23,967 nucleotides of DNA. Source: Bacteroidales bacterium. Its GTDB lineage: Bacteria; Bacteroidota; Bacteroidia; Bacteroidales; Bacteroidaceae. The stretch spans positions 1-23,967 of the forward strand of contig SFPF01000029.1 of assembly GCA_004552155.1 (NCBI GenBank), read 5' to 3'. Below the pieces are notes generated by a model. That model was not told the origin of the DNA and made no database searches. It was given only the letters and a program-made list of their open reading frames with translations. A program made the translations under genes and the position numbers. Below are positions 1-7,885 of the stretch, one piece after another. Each line of letters starts with the position of its first letter. Position 1 is the stretch's first letter.

Positions 1-2112
1 GGTCATCGTCACGGGGTCGAGCGTGGCGCGGCCATCGGCAACGAGCAGGCGCACGGCGGCGCGGTGCACGTCGGAGGGTATGCCGTCGTGGGGCAGGGCA
101 TCGGCGGGGCGGGGCGTACCGTCCGCCAAAATTGCGGCGTAAGTTTCGGCCAACGCCTCGGGCGAGCAGTTGGGTTCTATTGCCGAGGCGGTTTCATCGA
201 AGGCGCGGCGTGCCACGCAAGCATCGCAGTGCCCGCAGTCGGCGGCGGAGGGGTCGGAGAAATAGTCCAGGAGCAGGCGACTGCGGCACACGCCCTCCGT
301 TTCGGCATAACTGAGGATACTCTCCACGCGGCGCACGTATTGCTCGCGGCGCGTGTCGTAGATGTCGGGCATCAGGCTGATTTCCTCGCGCTCAAGGCGG
401 CGCATCGTGAAGGTAACGCGCGAGATGCGCTTGCGCGGCACATAGTGGAGCACGCGGCGGCGCGTCAGGGCTTTGAGGGCTTCGTACACCTCGTCGCCCG
501 TCAGCCCCGAAACCATAGCGAGCCGCTTCTCCTCTATCTGCACATACTCGGCAAACACACCGCCGTAGAGGCGCAGCACGGCACGCAGGGCGCGGTCTTC
601 CTCGCGCGGCAGGAAGTGGAGGTCGTAGAGGGCATCGCGCGTGACGAGGAACATGAGGCGCGACACGGTTTCATCGTTCTCGTCGCGGTAGTTGATATAG
701 CCCGCCCGCGTGAGCAGCTGCAACGCACTCTCCACTGGCACGGGAAAGAGGCAGAAGCGGCGGCAGAACTCTGAAAGACTGAACTCGTAAGTCACGCCGC
801 GCCCGTCGCCGAGGGCCACTTGAAGGAAGCAGCAGAGTTTTTCATAAACGCCGCGCACGTAGTCTTTTTCGGGAAAGGTGTCGGGTATGCGGCGGCGCAT
901 CTTCGTGCGATCGCCTTTGTTGAAGAGCAGCACGGCATACGCCGTCGCGCCGTCGCGCCCGGCACGCCCCGCCTCCTGGAAATATGCCTCGACGGAGTCG
1001 GGCAGGTCCATGTGCGCCACGAGGCGAACATCTGGTTTGTCGATGCCCATGCCGAAAGCGTTGGTAGCCACCATGACGCGCACGCGCCCCGCCATCCAGT
1101 CTTTCTGCCGCAACTCCTTGTCAAGGGGCGAGAGACCGGCGTGGTAGAAATGCGCGTCAATTCCTTCCTGGTTGAGCACGGCCGCCAGCTCGCGCGTACC
1201 TTTGCGGCTGCGGGTGTACACCACCGCACTGCCGGGCACGCTGCGCAAGATGTGCAGCAACTCTTTGGTCTTGTCGTCCGCGCGGCGCACCACGTAGCGC
1301 AGATTTTTCCGCGCGAAGCTCATGCGGTAGACACACTTGCTGCGAAAGGCGAGGCGTTCCATCACGTCGTCCACCACCTCAACGGTCGCCGTGGCGGTGA
1401 GAGCGAGGACGGGACAGGGCAGTATTTTGCGCAGCTCGGCAATGCGCAGGTAGTGGGGGCGGAAGTCGTAGCCCCATTGCGAGATGCAGTGCGCCTCGTC
1501 CACGGCGATAAAAGAAACGGGAATACGCGCTGCTTTCTTCAAAAAGAGTTCGGAGGCCAGCCGCTCGGGCGATACATATAAGAATTTATAAGCCCCGAAA
1601 ATGGCGTTTTCGAGAATGGTGAGGATTTCCTGGCGGCTCAGCCCGGAGTGAATGGCGGCGGCGCGGATGCCCCGGCTAAGCAGGTGCTCCACTTGGTCGA
1701 CCATCAGGGAGATGAGCGGCGTGACGACAAGACACACGCCGGGCATCATCATGGCAGGCAACTGAAAAGTGATGCTCTTGCCGCCGCCCGTGGGCATGAG
1801 GCCGAGCGTGTCGTTGCCGCGCAGAATGCTGCGAATGATGTCGAGCTGAATGCCGCGAAAATCGTCGTAGCCCCAAATTTCTTTGAGGCGGCGGCGGCAG
1901 TCGTCGTCGGAGGGCGGCGCGGCGGGGTTGTAGGTCTCGGCGGCCTCTCCCTGCCCGCTGTTTACCACGGGATAAAAACGGTTAAGATAAGCGCAATAAG
2001 GCGGCGCGGGGCGGTCTTCCGGTGCAAAGGGTATGTCGGCAAAGACCAGCCCGAAACATTCGGACAGTTCTTTGCTGTCGGGGAAAGGTATGTTTTCAAA
2101 TGGGGGAAGCAT
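1..2112 (-). CDS. recQ: ATP-dependent DNA helicase RecQ (C-terminus missing at window edge)
   Basis: Superfamily 2 3'-5' DNA helicase acting in recombination and repair of stalled forks. The frame is open for 704 codons from an ATG at 2112 to the left edge. Visible motifs: Walker A (MPTGGGKS, near residue 111), DEAH box (VDEAHCISQW, near 204), the later helicase motif QEAGRAGRDG, and the four-cysteine zinc site of the RecQ C-terminal region (C..., then DCGHCDAC, near 610-630), after which a winged-helix region begins. The start lies one base past the recJ stop (TGA-G-ATG), so the two are probably translated together. About 80 residues, rich in Pro and acidic residues, precede the helicase core (which begins around LKEIWGYDDFRG). 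That is longer than I expect for RecQ, and a downstream non-ATG start cannot be excluded. Family assignment is secure; the exact N-terminus is less so. Confidence 0.93.
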   Translation of the reverse strand, partial: MLPPFENIPFPDSKELSECFGLVFADIPFAPEDRPAPPYCAYLNRFYPVVNSGQGEAAETYNPAAPPSDDDCRRRLKEIWGYDDFRGIQLDIIRSILRGNDTLGLMPTGGGKSITFQLPAMMMPGVCLVVTPLISLMVDQVEHLLSRGIRAAAIHSGLSRQEILTILENAIFGAYKFLYVSPERLASELFLKKAARIPVSFIAVDEAHCISQWGYDFRPHYLRIAELRKILPCPVLALTATATVEVVDDVMERLAFRSKCVYRMSFARKNLRYVVRRADDKTKELLHILRSVPGSAVVYTRSRKGTRELAAVLNQEGIDAHFYHAGLSPLDKELRQKDWMAGRVRVMVATNAFGMGIDKPDVRLVAHMDLPDSVEAYFQEAGRAGRDGATAYAVLLFNKGDRTKMRRRIPDTFPEKDYVRGVYEKLCCFLQVALGDGRGVTYEFSLSEFCRRFCLFPVPVESALQLLTRAGYINYRDENDETVSRLMFLVTRDALYDLHFLPREEDRALRAVLRLYGGVFAEYVQIEEKRLAMVSGLTGDEVYEALKALTRRRVLHYVPRKRISRVTFTMRRLEREEISLMPDIYDTRREQYVRRVESILSYAETEGVCRSRLLLDYFSDPSAADCGHCDACVARRAFDETASAIEPNCSPEALAETYAAILADGTPRPADALPHDGIPSDVHRAAVRLLVADGRATLDPVTMT

Positions 2113-2113
2113 C

Positions 2114-3832
2114 TCAGGAACTTGGGCGGATGTCCTCGATTTGCAGTTGCACGTCGCCGCGCTTGTGGGTGTTTTCTTCTATCGAATACACGATGTCGAA
2201 GGCCTGCTTCGTCTTGATGAGCCTTGCCTGCGAGCTTTGGCCGAAGGCGATGCCGTTCATCACGGTGTTGCTCTTGTTGTCCACCAGTTCGAGCTTGATG
2301 TGCTCCTGCCCGCGCCCCACCACCTTGCTCGTGCCGTAGTCGTAGACGCGGAAGGTGCAGAACACGGGGCGTGCATTGCCGGGACCGAACGGCGCGAAGC
2401 GCTTGAGCTGGCGGTAGAAGTCGAAATTCACGTCCTTGAAGTCGAGCACGGCGTCCACGTCGAGCGTGGCCTGCGTCTGCTCGTCCTTGATATGCTCCGC
2501 CACGTAGGCTTCGAAGCGGCGGGAGAACTCGGGCACGTTTTCCACCTTCATCGACAGGCCGGCGGCATACGTGTGCCCACCGAAGTTTTCCAGCAAATCC
2601 TCGCAGCTCTGTACGGCCTTGTAAACGTCGAAGCCCGACACGCTGCGCGCCGAACCCGTGGCCAGGTCCTCGCTGCGCGTGAGCACCACGGCGGGGCGGT
2701 AGTACTGCTCGGTGAGGCGCGATGCCACGATGCCGATAATGCCCTTGTGCCACTCTTCGTTGTAGATCACCACGGCGCGGCGGTCGTCGAGCCCCGGAAG
2801 GTCGCGCACGAGTTCCACTGCCTCCTCCGTCATCTGCCGGTCGAGGTCCTTGCGCGCCTCGTTGTAGAGGTTAATGCGCTCTGCCTGCTCCATGGCCTCG
2901 GTGAAGTCGTTTTCCACCAGCAACGCCACGGCCTCGCCGCCGCTCTGCATACGCCCCGAGGCGTTGATGCGCGGGCCGATTTTGAAGATGATGTCGTTCA
3001 TCGTCAGCTCGCGGTCGCCCAGTCCGCACACCTCTATAATGGCGCGAAGCCCCGTGCCGGGGTTGGTGTTCAGGCTGCGCAGACCGTGATAGGCGAGTAT
3101 GCGGTTTTCGCCCGTAATGGGCACGATGTCGGAGGCGATGCTCACCACGCAGAGGTCGAGCAGGGGCACGAGCCGTCCCTGTGCGATGCCGTTGCTCTGG
3201 GCGAAAGCCTGCATCAGCTTGAAGCCTACGCCGCAGCCCGAGAGGTTGGTGTCGGGATAGCGGTTGTCGGTGCGCTTGGGGTTGAGTATGGCCACGGCGT
3301 CGGGCAACTCGCTGTCGGGCACGTGGTGGTCGCAGATGATGAAGTCTACGCCGAGGCTTTTGGCGTAGGCAATCTCTTCCACCGCCTTGATGCCGCAGTC
3401 GAGCACGATGATGAGGCGCACGCCCGTGGCGGCCGCGAAGTCTATTCCTTTTTTAGAAATTCCGTAGCCCTCCTCGTATCGGTCGGGGATATAGTAGTCG
3501 ATGTTGGAGCAGAATTGGCGCAGGAACTTATACACGAGTGCCACGGCGGTGCAGCCGTCCACGTCGTAGTCGCCGTAGACGAGTATGCGCTCTTTGCCCG
3601 CCAGTGCCTTATTGATGCGCTCCACGGCCGTCTGCATGTCGTTCATGAGAAACGGGTCGTGGAGTTCGGAGAGCTGTGGGTGGAAGAAGCGGCGCGCCGC
3701 CGCCGCGTCGCGAATGCCCCGTTCCAAGAGCAGGCTACCGAGTGCAGGGTGTATGCCGATGTCGGCAGCCAACTGTGCCGCCGCTGCGGCCGTCTGCACC
3801 GAAGCCGTCTTGAAATTCCATTGATAATTCAT
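2114..3832 (-). CDS. recJ: Single-stranded-DNA-specific exonuclease RecJ
   Basis: 5'-3' exonuclease on single-stranded DNA, working with RecQ-type helicases in recombination and mismatch/base-excision repair in the cytoplasm. The 572-residue protein has the full DHH-family order: DYDVDG (88-93), LDCG (144-147), CDHH (167-170), GPRINASGR (286-294), then the DHHA1 domain with HKGIIGIVASRL (362-373) and the nucleic-acid loop GGHTYAAG (418-425), followed by a C-terminal OB-like region. Length matches the family. The ATG at 3832 gives a normal N-terminus (MNYQWNFK). It sits 54 bases after the wzc-like gene on the same strand with no clear terminator or promoter between, and one base before recQ. 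All expected metal-binding motifs are present, so it should be active. Confidence 0.96.
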   Translation of the reverse strand: MNYQWNFKTASVQTAAAAAQLAADIGIHPALGSLLLERGIRDAAAARRFFHPQLSELHDPFLMNDMQTAVERINKALAGKERILVYGDYDVDGCTAVALVYKFLRQFCSNIDYYIPDRYEEGYGISKKGIDFAAATGVRLIIVLDCGIKAVEEIAYAKSLGVDFIICDHHVPDSELPDAVAILNPKRTDNRYPDTNLSGCGVGFKLMQAFAQSNGIAQGRLVPLLDLCVVSIASDIVPITGENRILAYHGLRSLNTNPGTGLRAIIEVCGLGDRELTMNDIIFKIGPRINASGRMQSGGEAVALLVENDFTEAMEQAERINLYNEARKDLDRQMTEEAVELVRDLPGLDDRRAVVIYNEEWHKGIIGIVASRLTEQYYRPAVVLTRSEDLATGSARSVSGFDVYKAVQSCEDLLENFGGHTYAAGLSMKVENVPEFSRRFEAYVAEHIKDEQTQATLDVDAVLDFKDVNFDFYRQLKRFAPFGPGNARPVFCTFRVYDYGTSKVVGRGQEHIKLELVDNKSNTVMNGIAFGQSSQARLIKTKQAFDIVYSIEENTHKRGDVQLQIEDIRPSS

Positions 3833-3886
3833 ATATTTTGTGTCTTTATTTCTATCCTTGCAGGGACAGGCCCTGTGCGCGCGCCC

Positions 3887-6230
3887 TTATCCCTTCGACC
3901 TCCCGAAAGGGTTGCGCCTGCGACGGCCTCCCGACGAGTTGGAATAGCCGTAGCCATAGCCGTAAGAGCAGGAATAGCGCGGGTTGGTAACGTCGACATC
4001 GTTGAGCACGATGCAGAGGTTGTTGAAATGATTGTTCTGGTACATGCGCTCGAGGTCGGCGAGGAAGGCCTTGTCCTGAACGCCCACGCGCACCACGTAG
4101 AGGGTCACTTCCGCCACACGCGAAAGGATGCCCGCATCTGCCACGGAGAACATCGGCGTGGTGTCTATCACGATATAATCGTACCGCTCCAGGGCGCGGC
4201 GCATCAGTTCTTCGAGACGGTCCGACATGAGCAGCTCGCTCGGGTTGGGCGGCAGCATGCCCGCGGGAATGAAGTCCACGTTCTGGTCCAAGGCGTTGGG
4301 GATCACGATGTCATCGAGCGTCACACTGTTGCCGTCGTCGTTCAGGAAACCCGTGAGACCGGCGTTCCTGCCAAACTGGTGGCTGATGGTCCGCTTGCGC
4401 ACGTCGCCGTCGATGAGCAGCACTTTCTTGCCCGTCTTGCCAAACACGATGGCGAGGTTCGTCGACACGAAACTCTTGCCCTGCCCCGGCGTGGTGCTGG
4501 TGGTGACAAACACGCGGGCGTTGCGCTTCATGAAGTTAATCCCGTGGCGCAATATGCGGAAAGCCTCGGCGATGGGGGCGTCGCTGCTGCATGCGCTGAT
4601 GTTGGGCGATTTGTCGTCGGTCTTCCAGCGCGGCAGTTCGCCGGCGATGGGAATGTTGGTCAACTCTTCGATGTCCTTGCGCCCGCTCACCGACACGTCG
4701 AGCAGGGTGCGCAGCCAGATTACCAGAGAGGGGATGGCGATGCCGAGGGCGAGGGCTATGAGCATGATGACGCCCCTTCGCGGCGCGACGGGCGCGTTCA
4801 GACCGATCGGTGCTTCTACGAGGCGCACGTTTGCCTCATTGATGGCCAGCTGCATGGCCACGTCCTCGCGCTTGTTGAGCAAATAGGTGTAGAGCGCCTC
4901 CTTAAGGGCCTGCTGGCGCTGGATGTCCAGCCCCTGCTTTTCCTTTTCGGGCACGCCCGCCATGCTTCCGCTAATCAGGCGTTCGTTGTCGCGGGCATCG
5001 CGCAGCTGCATCTTCACCGTCTGCACATAGCTGCGCAGCGAGGCTGCGATGGCTGTGCGCAGTTCGGCCAGGCGGCGGTCGGCCTCCCTCACGGTGGCCT
5101 GCTCCTCACTGGAATTTTCGGCCAAGCGGTTGCGCTCGTTCATCAGCGAGTTGTAGGCGGTAATCTGCCCGTTGAAGTCGCCGCCCGTGAGGTTAAGCGC
5201 AGGAATGAGCTCATTAGTGTTTGTGTGCTTGTTCACGTAATCGGCGAGATATTCCGCAATGCCGAGCTGCGTTTCGAGGTCGAGCGTCAGCTTCCGTGCC
5301 GCCGCGCTCTCGGTGGTAAACGTCTGCGCACTCTGAGTGATATTGATAATGCCGTTTTGCTTCTTGAAGTTCACAAGCCGGTTTTCCACGCTCGCCAGTT
5401 CATTGCCTATGAGCGCGATGCGCTCCTCCACGAAGTCGGCGGTGTTCTGAGCCACGCGGTTCTTATTGTCCACCACGTCGCGCTTGTATGCGGCAAATAT
5501 CTCGTTGAGAATATCCTCGGCGCGGCGGGCATTCACGTCGTTGCAGCCAATCACCACGAGCGAACTTTCCTTATCGTATTCTGCTGCCGACACCTTTGCC
5601 TTGCAAATCTGCGCCGCCGTTCTCGGCGTGTAGCGGGTCACGGTGAACCGCGCGCCCTTCTTGAGCCCTGCAAAATGCCCCGTACGCTGCATGGTGAGCG
5701 TCCCCACGGGCGTGTTTACCGGCACGCCGAAGCGCACGTCGATGACCGCCTTGCGGGCAGCGTCCTCCTCCTCATCACCCAATCCCTCAAACGCAGAGAG
5801 GCGGCAGACATCTTCATCCAACTTCTCCACCGTGAAGGCCACGTTGCGCACGGCGGGCACGGCAAATTCCACCTCCACGGGGCGGCAGTCGTAGAGCGAC
5901 ACGGTGTGGAGTGCGCGCTGCGCGGTGTAGTCCACGTCCAGCCCCAATGTGTCTGCCACGCGCTCCATGAGGCGCAGGGAGGTGAGGATAAAGAGTTCGT
6001 TTTTCAGATTGTCGCCCACGCTCCGCATCTTCTATCAGCATCACCGCGTCGCGGTGGTACACGCGCGGCTGCCGCTGCTGGTAAAACCAACCGGCAACGA
6101 GGCACACCGCCACCGAAAGCAGAAACCACTTCCAGTTGGCAATAAACTGGTAATAGCAAGTTTTAATGAGGGGTAACAACTCGGACTTGTCGTCCAGCAT
6201 ATCTTCGCGTTGCGTCTGAATGTCTTTCAT
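3887..6230 (-). pseudogene. Wzc-like exopolysaccharide co-polymerase / bacterial tyrosine kinase, frameshifted near the N-terminus
   Basis: Inner-membrane protein of the Wzz/Wzc class: controls chain length and export of surface polysaccharide through a BY-kinase cycle. Two frames are needed. Frame A starts at ATG 6230 (MKDIQTQRED) and holds the first membrane segment (about 33-50, WKWFLLSVAVCLVAGW) up to VMLIED. Frame B starts near 6028 (RSVGDNLKNELFILTS) and runs 713 codons to 3887. Frame B carries coiled-coil/GNVR-type regions, a second membrane segment near 423, Walker A (TPGQGKS, near 516), Walker A' (VLLIDGDVRK), Walker B (YDYIVIDTTP, near 619) and a tyrosine cluster (YSCSYGYGYGYS) near the end, the usual autophosphorylation tail. 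The break falls at about 6027, and a linker normally found between these blocks seems shortened. No wza-like export gene or glycosyltransferase lies beside it. It could be a true pseudogene or a sequence error. Confidence 0.85.
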
Positions 6231-6272
6231 ATCGTTTTGCCCTTTTTCACGGATAGGGTATCTATTTGCGCA

Positions 6273-6280
6273 CAAAGTTA
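6273..6280 (-). promoter_or_regulatory. Probable -7 element upstream of the wzc-like gene
   Basis: On the minus strand this reads TAACTTTG, matching the Bacteroidetes -7 consensus TAnnTTTG, and would place the transcript start about 38 bases before ATG 6230. The nearest TTTG upstream (6306-6309) is 25 bases away rather than the preferred 19-21, so only the -7 part is convincing. Confidence 0.45.
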
Positions 6281-6487
6281 ATAAGAAAAAACCGTTTCAT
6301 ATAGGCAAAGCAGGGCAATTTCACAGAAGTCTCGCCCCGATGCGCCGCGATATCCTATCATTCTTTGGGCACAGGGCGCACTTGGGCGGCAAGCAACGCC
6401 TATTTTCGGCAAGCAATTTTTTAGTTGCCCGAAGCTACTTTTCCTTTTCTGCAAGATATTTTTTACTCTCTGCGCAGAAAAAGTTTA

Positions 6488-6565
6488 TTACAAACTTTGT
6501 AACATGTATTACAAAATTTGTAATATGCGTTACAAACTTTCTAACAAGCGTTACAAACTTTGTAA
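6488..6565. repeat. Four 15-base palindromes at an exact 21-base period
   Basis: TTACAAAnTTTGTAA occurs at 6488-6502, 6509-6523, 6530-6544 (one mismatch, TTTCTAA) and 6551-6565. Each unit is separated by six less conserved bases. The period of 21 is two helical turns, so all four dyads face the same side of the DNA. The central single base makes RNA hairpins poor, which favours binding of a dimeric protein to DNA. No regulator gene lies nearby. Confidence 0.85.
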
Positions 6566-6587
6566 CAAAAACTTTCTTATAGGAGAG

Positions 6588-6627
6588 TAAAAAATATCAG
6601 GCAGAAAGGGAAAACTTGCTGCCTGAA
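6588..6627 (-). terminator. Weaker hairpin, related to the buk terminator
   Basis: TCAGGCAG (6597-6604) pairs with CTGCCTGA (6619-6626) around a 14-base loop, followed on the minus strand by an interrupted T run. Its sequence resembles the stronger hairpin at 6665-6704, 77 bases away, and it overlaps the right arm of the large inverted repeat. Confidence 0.45.
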
Positions 6628-6664
6628 TCTAAAAAATTTCTTGGGAAGAACATTTTCCTCAGCG

Positions 6665-6704
6665 CAAAAAAAATCAGGCAGCAAAGCGGGGCTTGCTGCC
6701 TGAA
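6665..6704 (-). terminator. Rho-independent terminator of ptb-buk
   Basis: TCAGGCAGCAA (6674-6684) and TTGCTGCCTGA (6693-6703) form a perfect 11-base-pair stem with an 8-base loop. On the minus strand it is followed by GA and eight T residues (complement of 6666-6673). It lies about 35 bases past the buk stop, the expected place for the end of the ptb-buk transcript. Confidence 0.85.
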
Positions 6705-6737
6705 AGGGGATTTAGAAAAAAAGAGGGGGAGGGGGAT

Positions 6738-7796
6738 TTACTTGTAAATCTGCGCGGCGCGCTCTCCACGCAACACGGCGAGGGCGTTGAGGGCAAGGGC
6801 CTCCATCTCGTTTTCGCCGGGGAAGATGTGCACGGGCGCGAGGTAGTCCACGCGGCTGCGTATGCCGGAGGTGATGTAGTCGGAATGCGCAATGCCGCCC
6901 GTGAGGAGAATGGCATCGACATGGCCGCGCAGCACCGCACCCTCAGAGGCAATGCACTTGGCAGTGTGGTAGATCATGGCATCGATAAGCAGCTTTGCTT
7001 TGGCGTCGCCCTCACGCAAGAGGCGGGTGATTTCGAGTATGTCGGTCGTGCCGAGGTGGGCCGCAAGGCCCGCGCTGCCGGCGATGCGCTTGAGAAGCTG
7101 GTCTTCGGTGTACGTGCCGCTGAAGCAGAGGCGCACGAGGTCGGCGGCGGGGAGCGTGCCGGCACGCTCGGGCGAGAAGGGTCCTTCGCCGTCGAGGGCG
7201 TTGTTGGCATCGATGGCGCGGCCTTTGCGGTGGGCGGCGATAGAGATGCCGCCGCCGAGGTGGCACACGATGAGGTTGAGGTCTTCGTACCTACGCCCTA
7301 TGCTGCGGGCATAGCGGCGGGCGATGGCCTTCTGGTTGAGGGCGTGCCAGATGCAGATGCGGTGCATGAGGGGCGAGCCGCACACGCGGGCTTCGTCTTC
7401 CAGTTCGTCCACCACGCCGGGGTCGGCGATGTAGGCGGGGCAACCTGCTTCTTTGGCAATCATATAGGCGATGATGCAGCCGAGGTTGCAGGCGTGCTGG
7501 CGCGGGGCGGTGTAAGTTTCGTGGCACATCTCTTCGTTCACGAGATACACGCCGCCGGGAATGGGCTTGAGCAGTCCGCCACGCCCTATGACGGCATCGA
7601 ATTTCAAGGGCAGCCCGGCTTCGCGGATTTCATCTTCCACCAAGCGGCGGCGGAAGTCTAACTGTTGTGTGATTTTGGAGAATTGCGCGAGCTCTTCCAC
7701 CGAATGGCGAATGGAGCGCACGAGTATCGGCTCGTCGTCTTCGTAGACGGATACTTTGGTGGAGGTGGAGCCGGGATTGATTACGAGAATGGTCAT
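6738..7796 (-). CDS. buk: Butyrate kinase
   Basis: Converts butyryl phosphate + ADP to butyrate + ATP (or the reverse); an acetokinase-family enzyme in the cytoplasm. The 352-residue protein shows the N-terminal phosphate loop NPGSTSTK (7-14), the GGGIS loop near 182, the butyrate-kinase signature DGEGPFSPERAG near 201-212, and LTGGIA near 299. The start at 7796 (MTILVINPG) gives the canonical N-terminus; the open frame extends upstream to 8180, but that part reads through spacer repeats and the ptb end. It follows ptb on the same strand with an 89-base spacer filled by an octamer array, and ends at a strong terminator. Some family members prefer isobutyrate or other short branched acids; the sequence alone does not decide. 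Confidence 0.95.
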   Translation of the reverse strand: MTILVINPGSTSTKVSVYEDDEPILVRSIRHSVEELAQFSKITQQLDFRRRLVEDEIREAGLPLKFDAVIGRGGLLKPIPGGVYLVNEEMCHETYTAPRQHACNLGCIIAYMIAKEAGCPAYIADPGVVDELEDEARVCGSPLMHRICIWHALNQKAIARRYARSIGRRYEDLNLIVCHLGGGISIAAHRKGRAIDANNALDGEGPFSPERAGTLPAADLVRLCFSGTYTEDQLLKRIAGSAGLAAHLGTTDILEITRLLREGDAKAKLLIDAMIYHTAKCIASEGAVLRGHVDAILLTGGIAHSDYITSGIRSRVDYLAPVHIFPGENEMEALALNALAVLRGERAAQIYK

Positions 7797-7809
7797 GAAA
7801 GTATTTTTC

Positions 7810-7881
7810 GAGTAAACGAGTAAACAAGTAAACAAGTAGACGAGTGAACGAGTAAACGAGTAGACAAGTAGACAAGCAAAC
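7810..7881. repeat. Nine-copy octamer array between ptb and buk
   Basis: Nine consecutive 8-base units of consensus RAGYRRAC (GAGTAAAC, AAGTAGAC and so on) run without interruption from 7810 to 7881, filling almost all of the ptb-buk spacer. Units differ mainly by transitions, so this is an old, degenerating array, not a fresh slippage product. Related arrays occur in the cysD-cysN and cysC-cysD spacers. Confidence 0.9.
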
Positions 7882-7885
7882 GGGG

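Larger units (their letters stand above)
6410..6643. repeat. 234-base imperfect inverted repeat centred at 6526.5
   Basis: Arms 6410-6470 and 6583-6643 pair without gaps. By hand count about 50 of 61 positions are complementary, and the innermost 16 bases (6455-6470 and 6583-6598, GAGAGTAAAAAATATC and its complement) are exact. The loop between the arms carries the four palindromes described separately, and they share the same symmetry axis (6495+6558 = 6516+6537 = 6470+6583). No transposase and no clear target-site duplication are visible at the ends. It may be a MITE-like element, a large protein-binding site, or a structured transcript. Confidence 0.8.
6231..6737. other. Non-coding stretch between buk and the wzc-like gene
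   Basis: About 500 bases without a credible gene and more AT-rich than its surroundings. It contains, in order, the probable wzc promoter, a long inverted-repeat structure with four phased palindromes (6410-6643), and two related hairpins at the end of buk (6588-6627 and 6665-6704). A 120-codon open frame on the plus strand at 6220-6582 merely reads through the palindromes and gives repetitive peptide, so I do not treat it as a gene. CGGCAAGCAA occurs twice (6387-6396 and 6407-6416). Confidence 0.7.

Noticed and set aside
3845..3886. Short GC-rich inverted repeat between wzc and recJ as a terminator.
   Set aside because: The stem is only about five pairs and has no T run on the minus strand.
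2033..6145. A 1370-codon open frame on the plus strand opposite recJ and the wzc-like gene.
   Set aside because: It is antisense to genes with complete catalytic motifs and even runs across the wzc frameshift. Its peptide is rich in His, Val and Ala, as expected when GC-rich coding DNA is read backwards.
6488..6565. Four regularly spaced repeats as a CRISPR array.
   Set aside because: The units are 15-base palindromes with six-base spacers, far too short for CRISPR, and no cas genes are present.
6220..6582. 120-codon plus-strand open frame ending in a repetitive peptide.
   Set aside because: The repetition only reflects the 21-base palindromes, which are a multiple of three in length; the beginning lies antisense to the wzc start.
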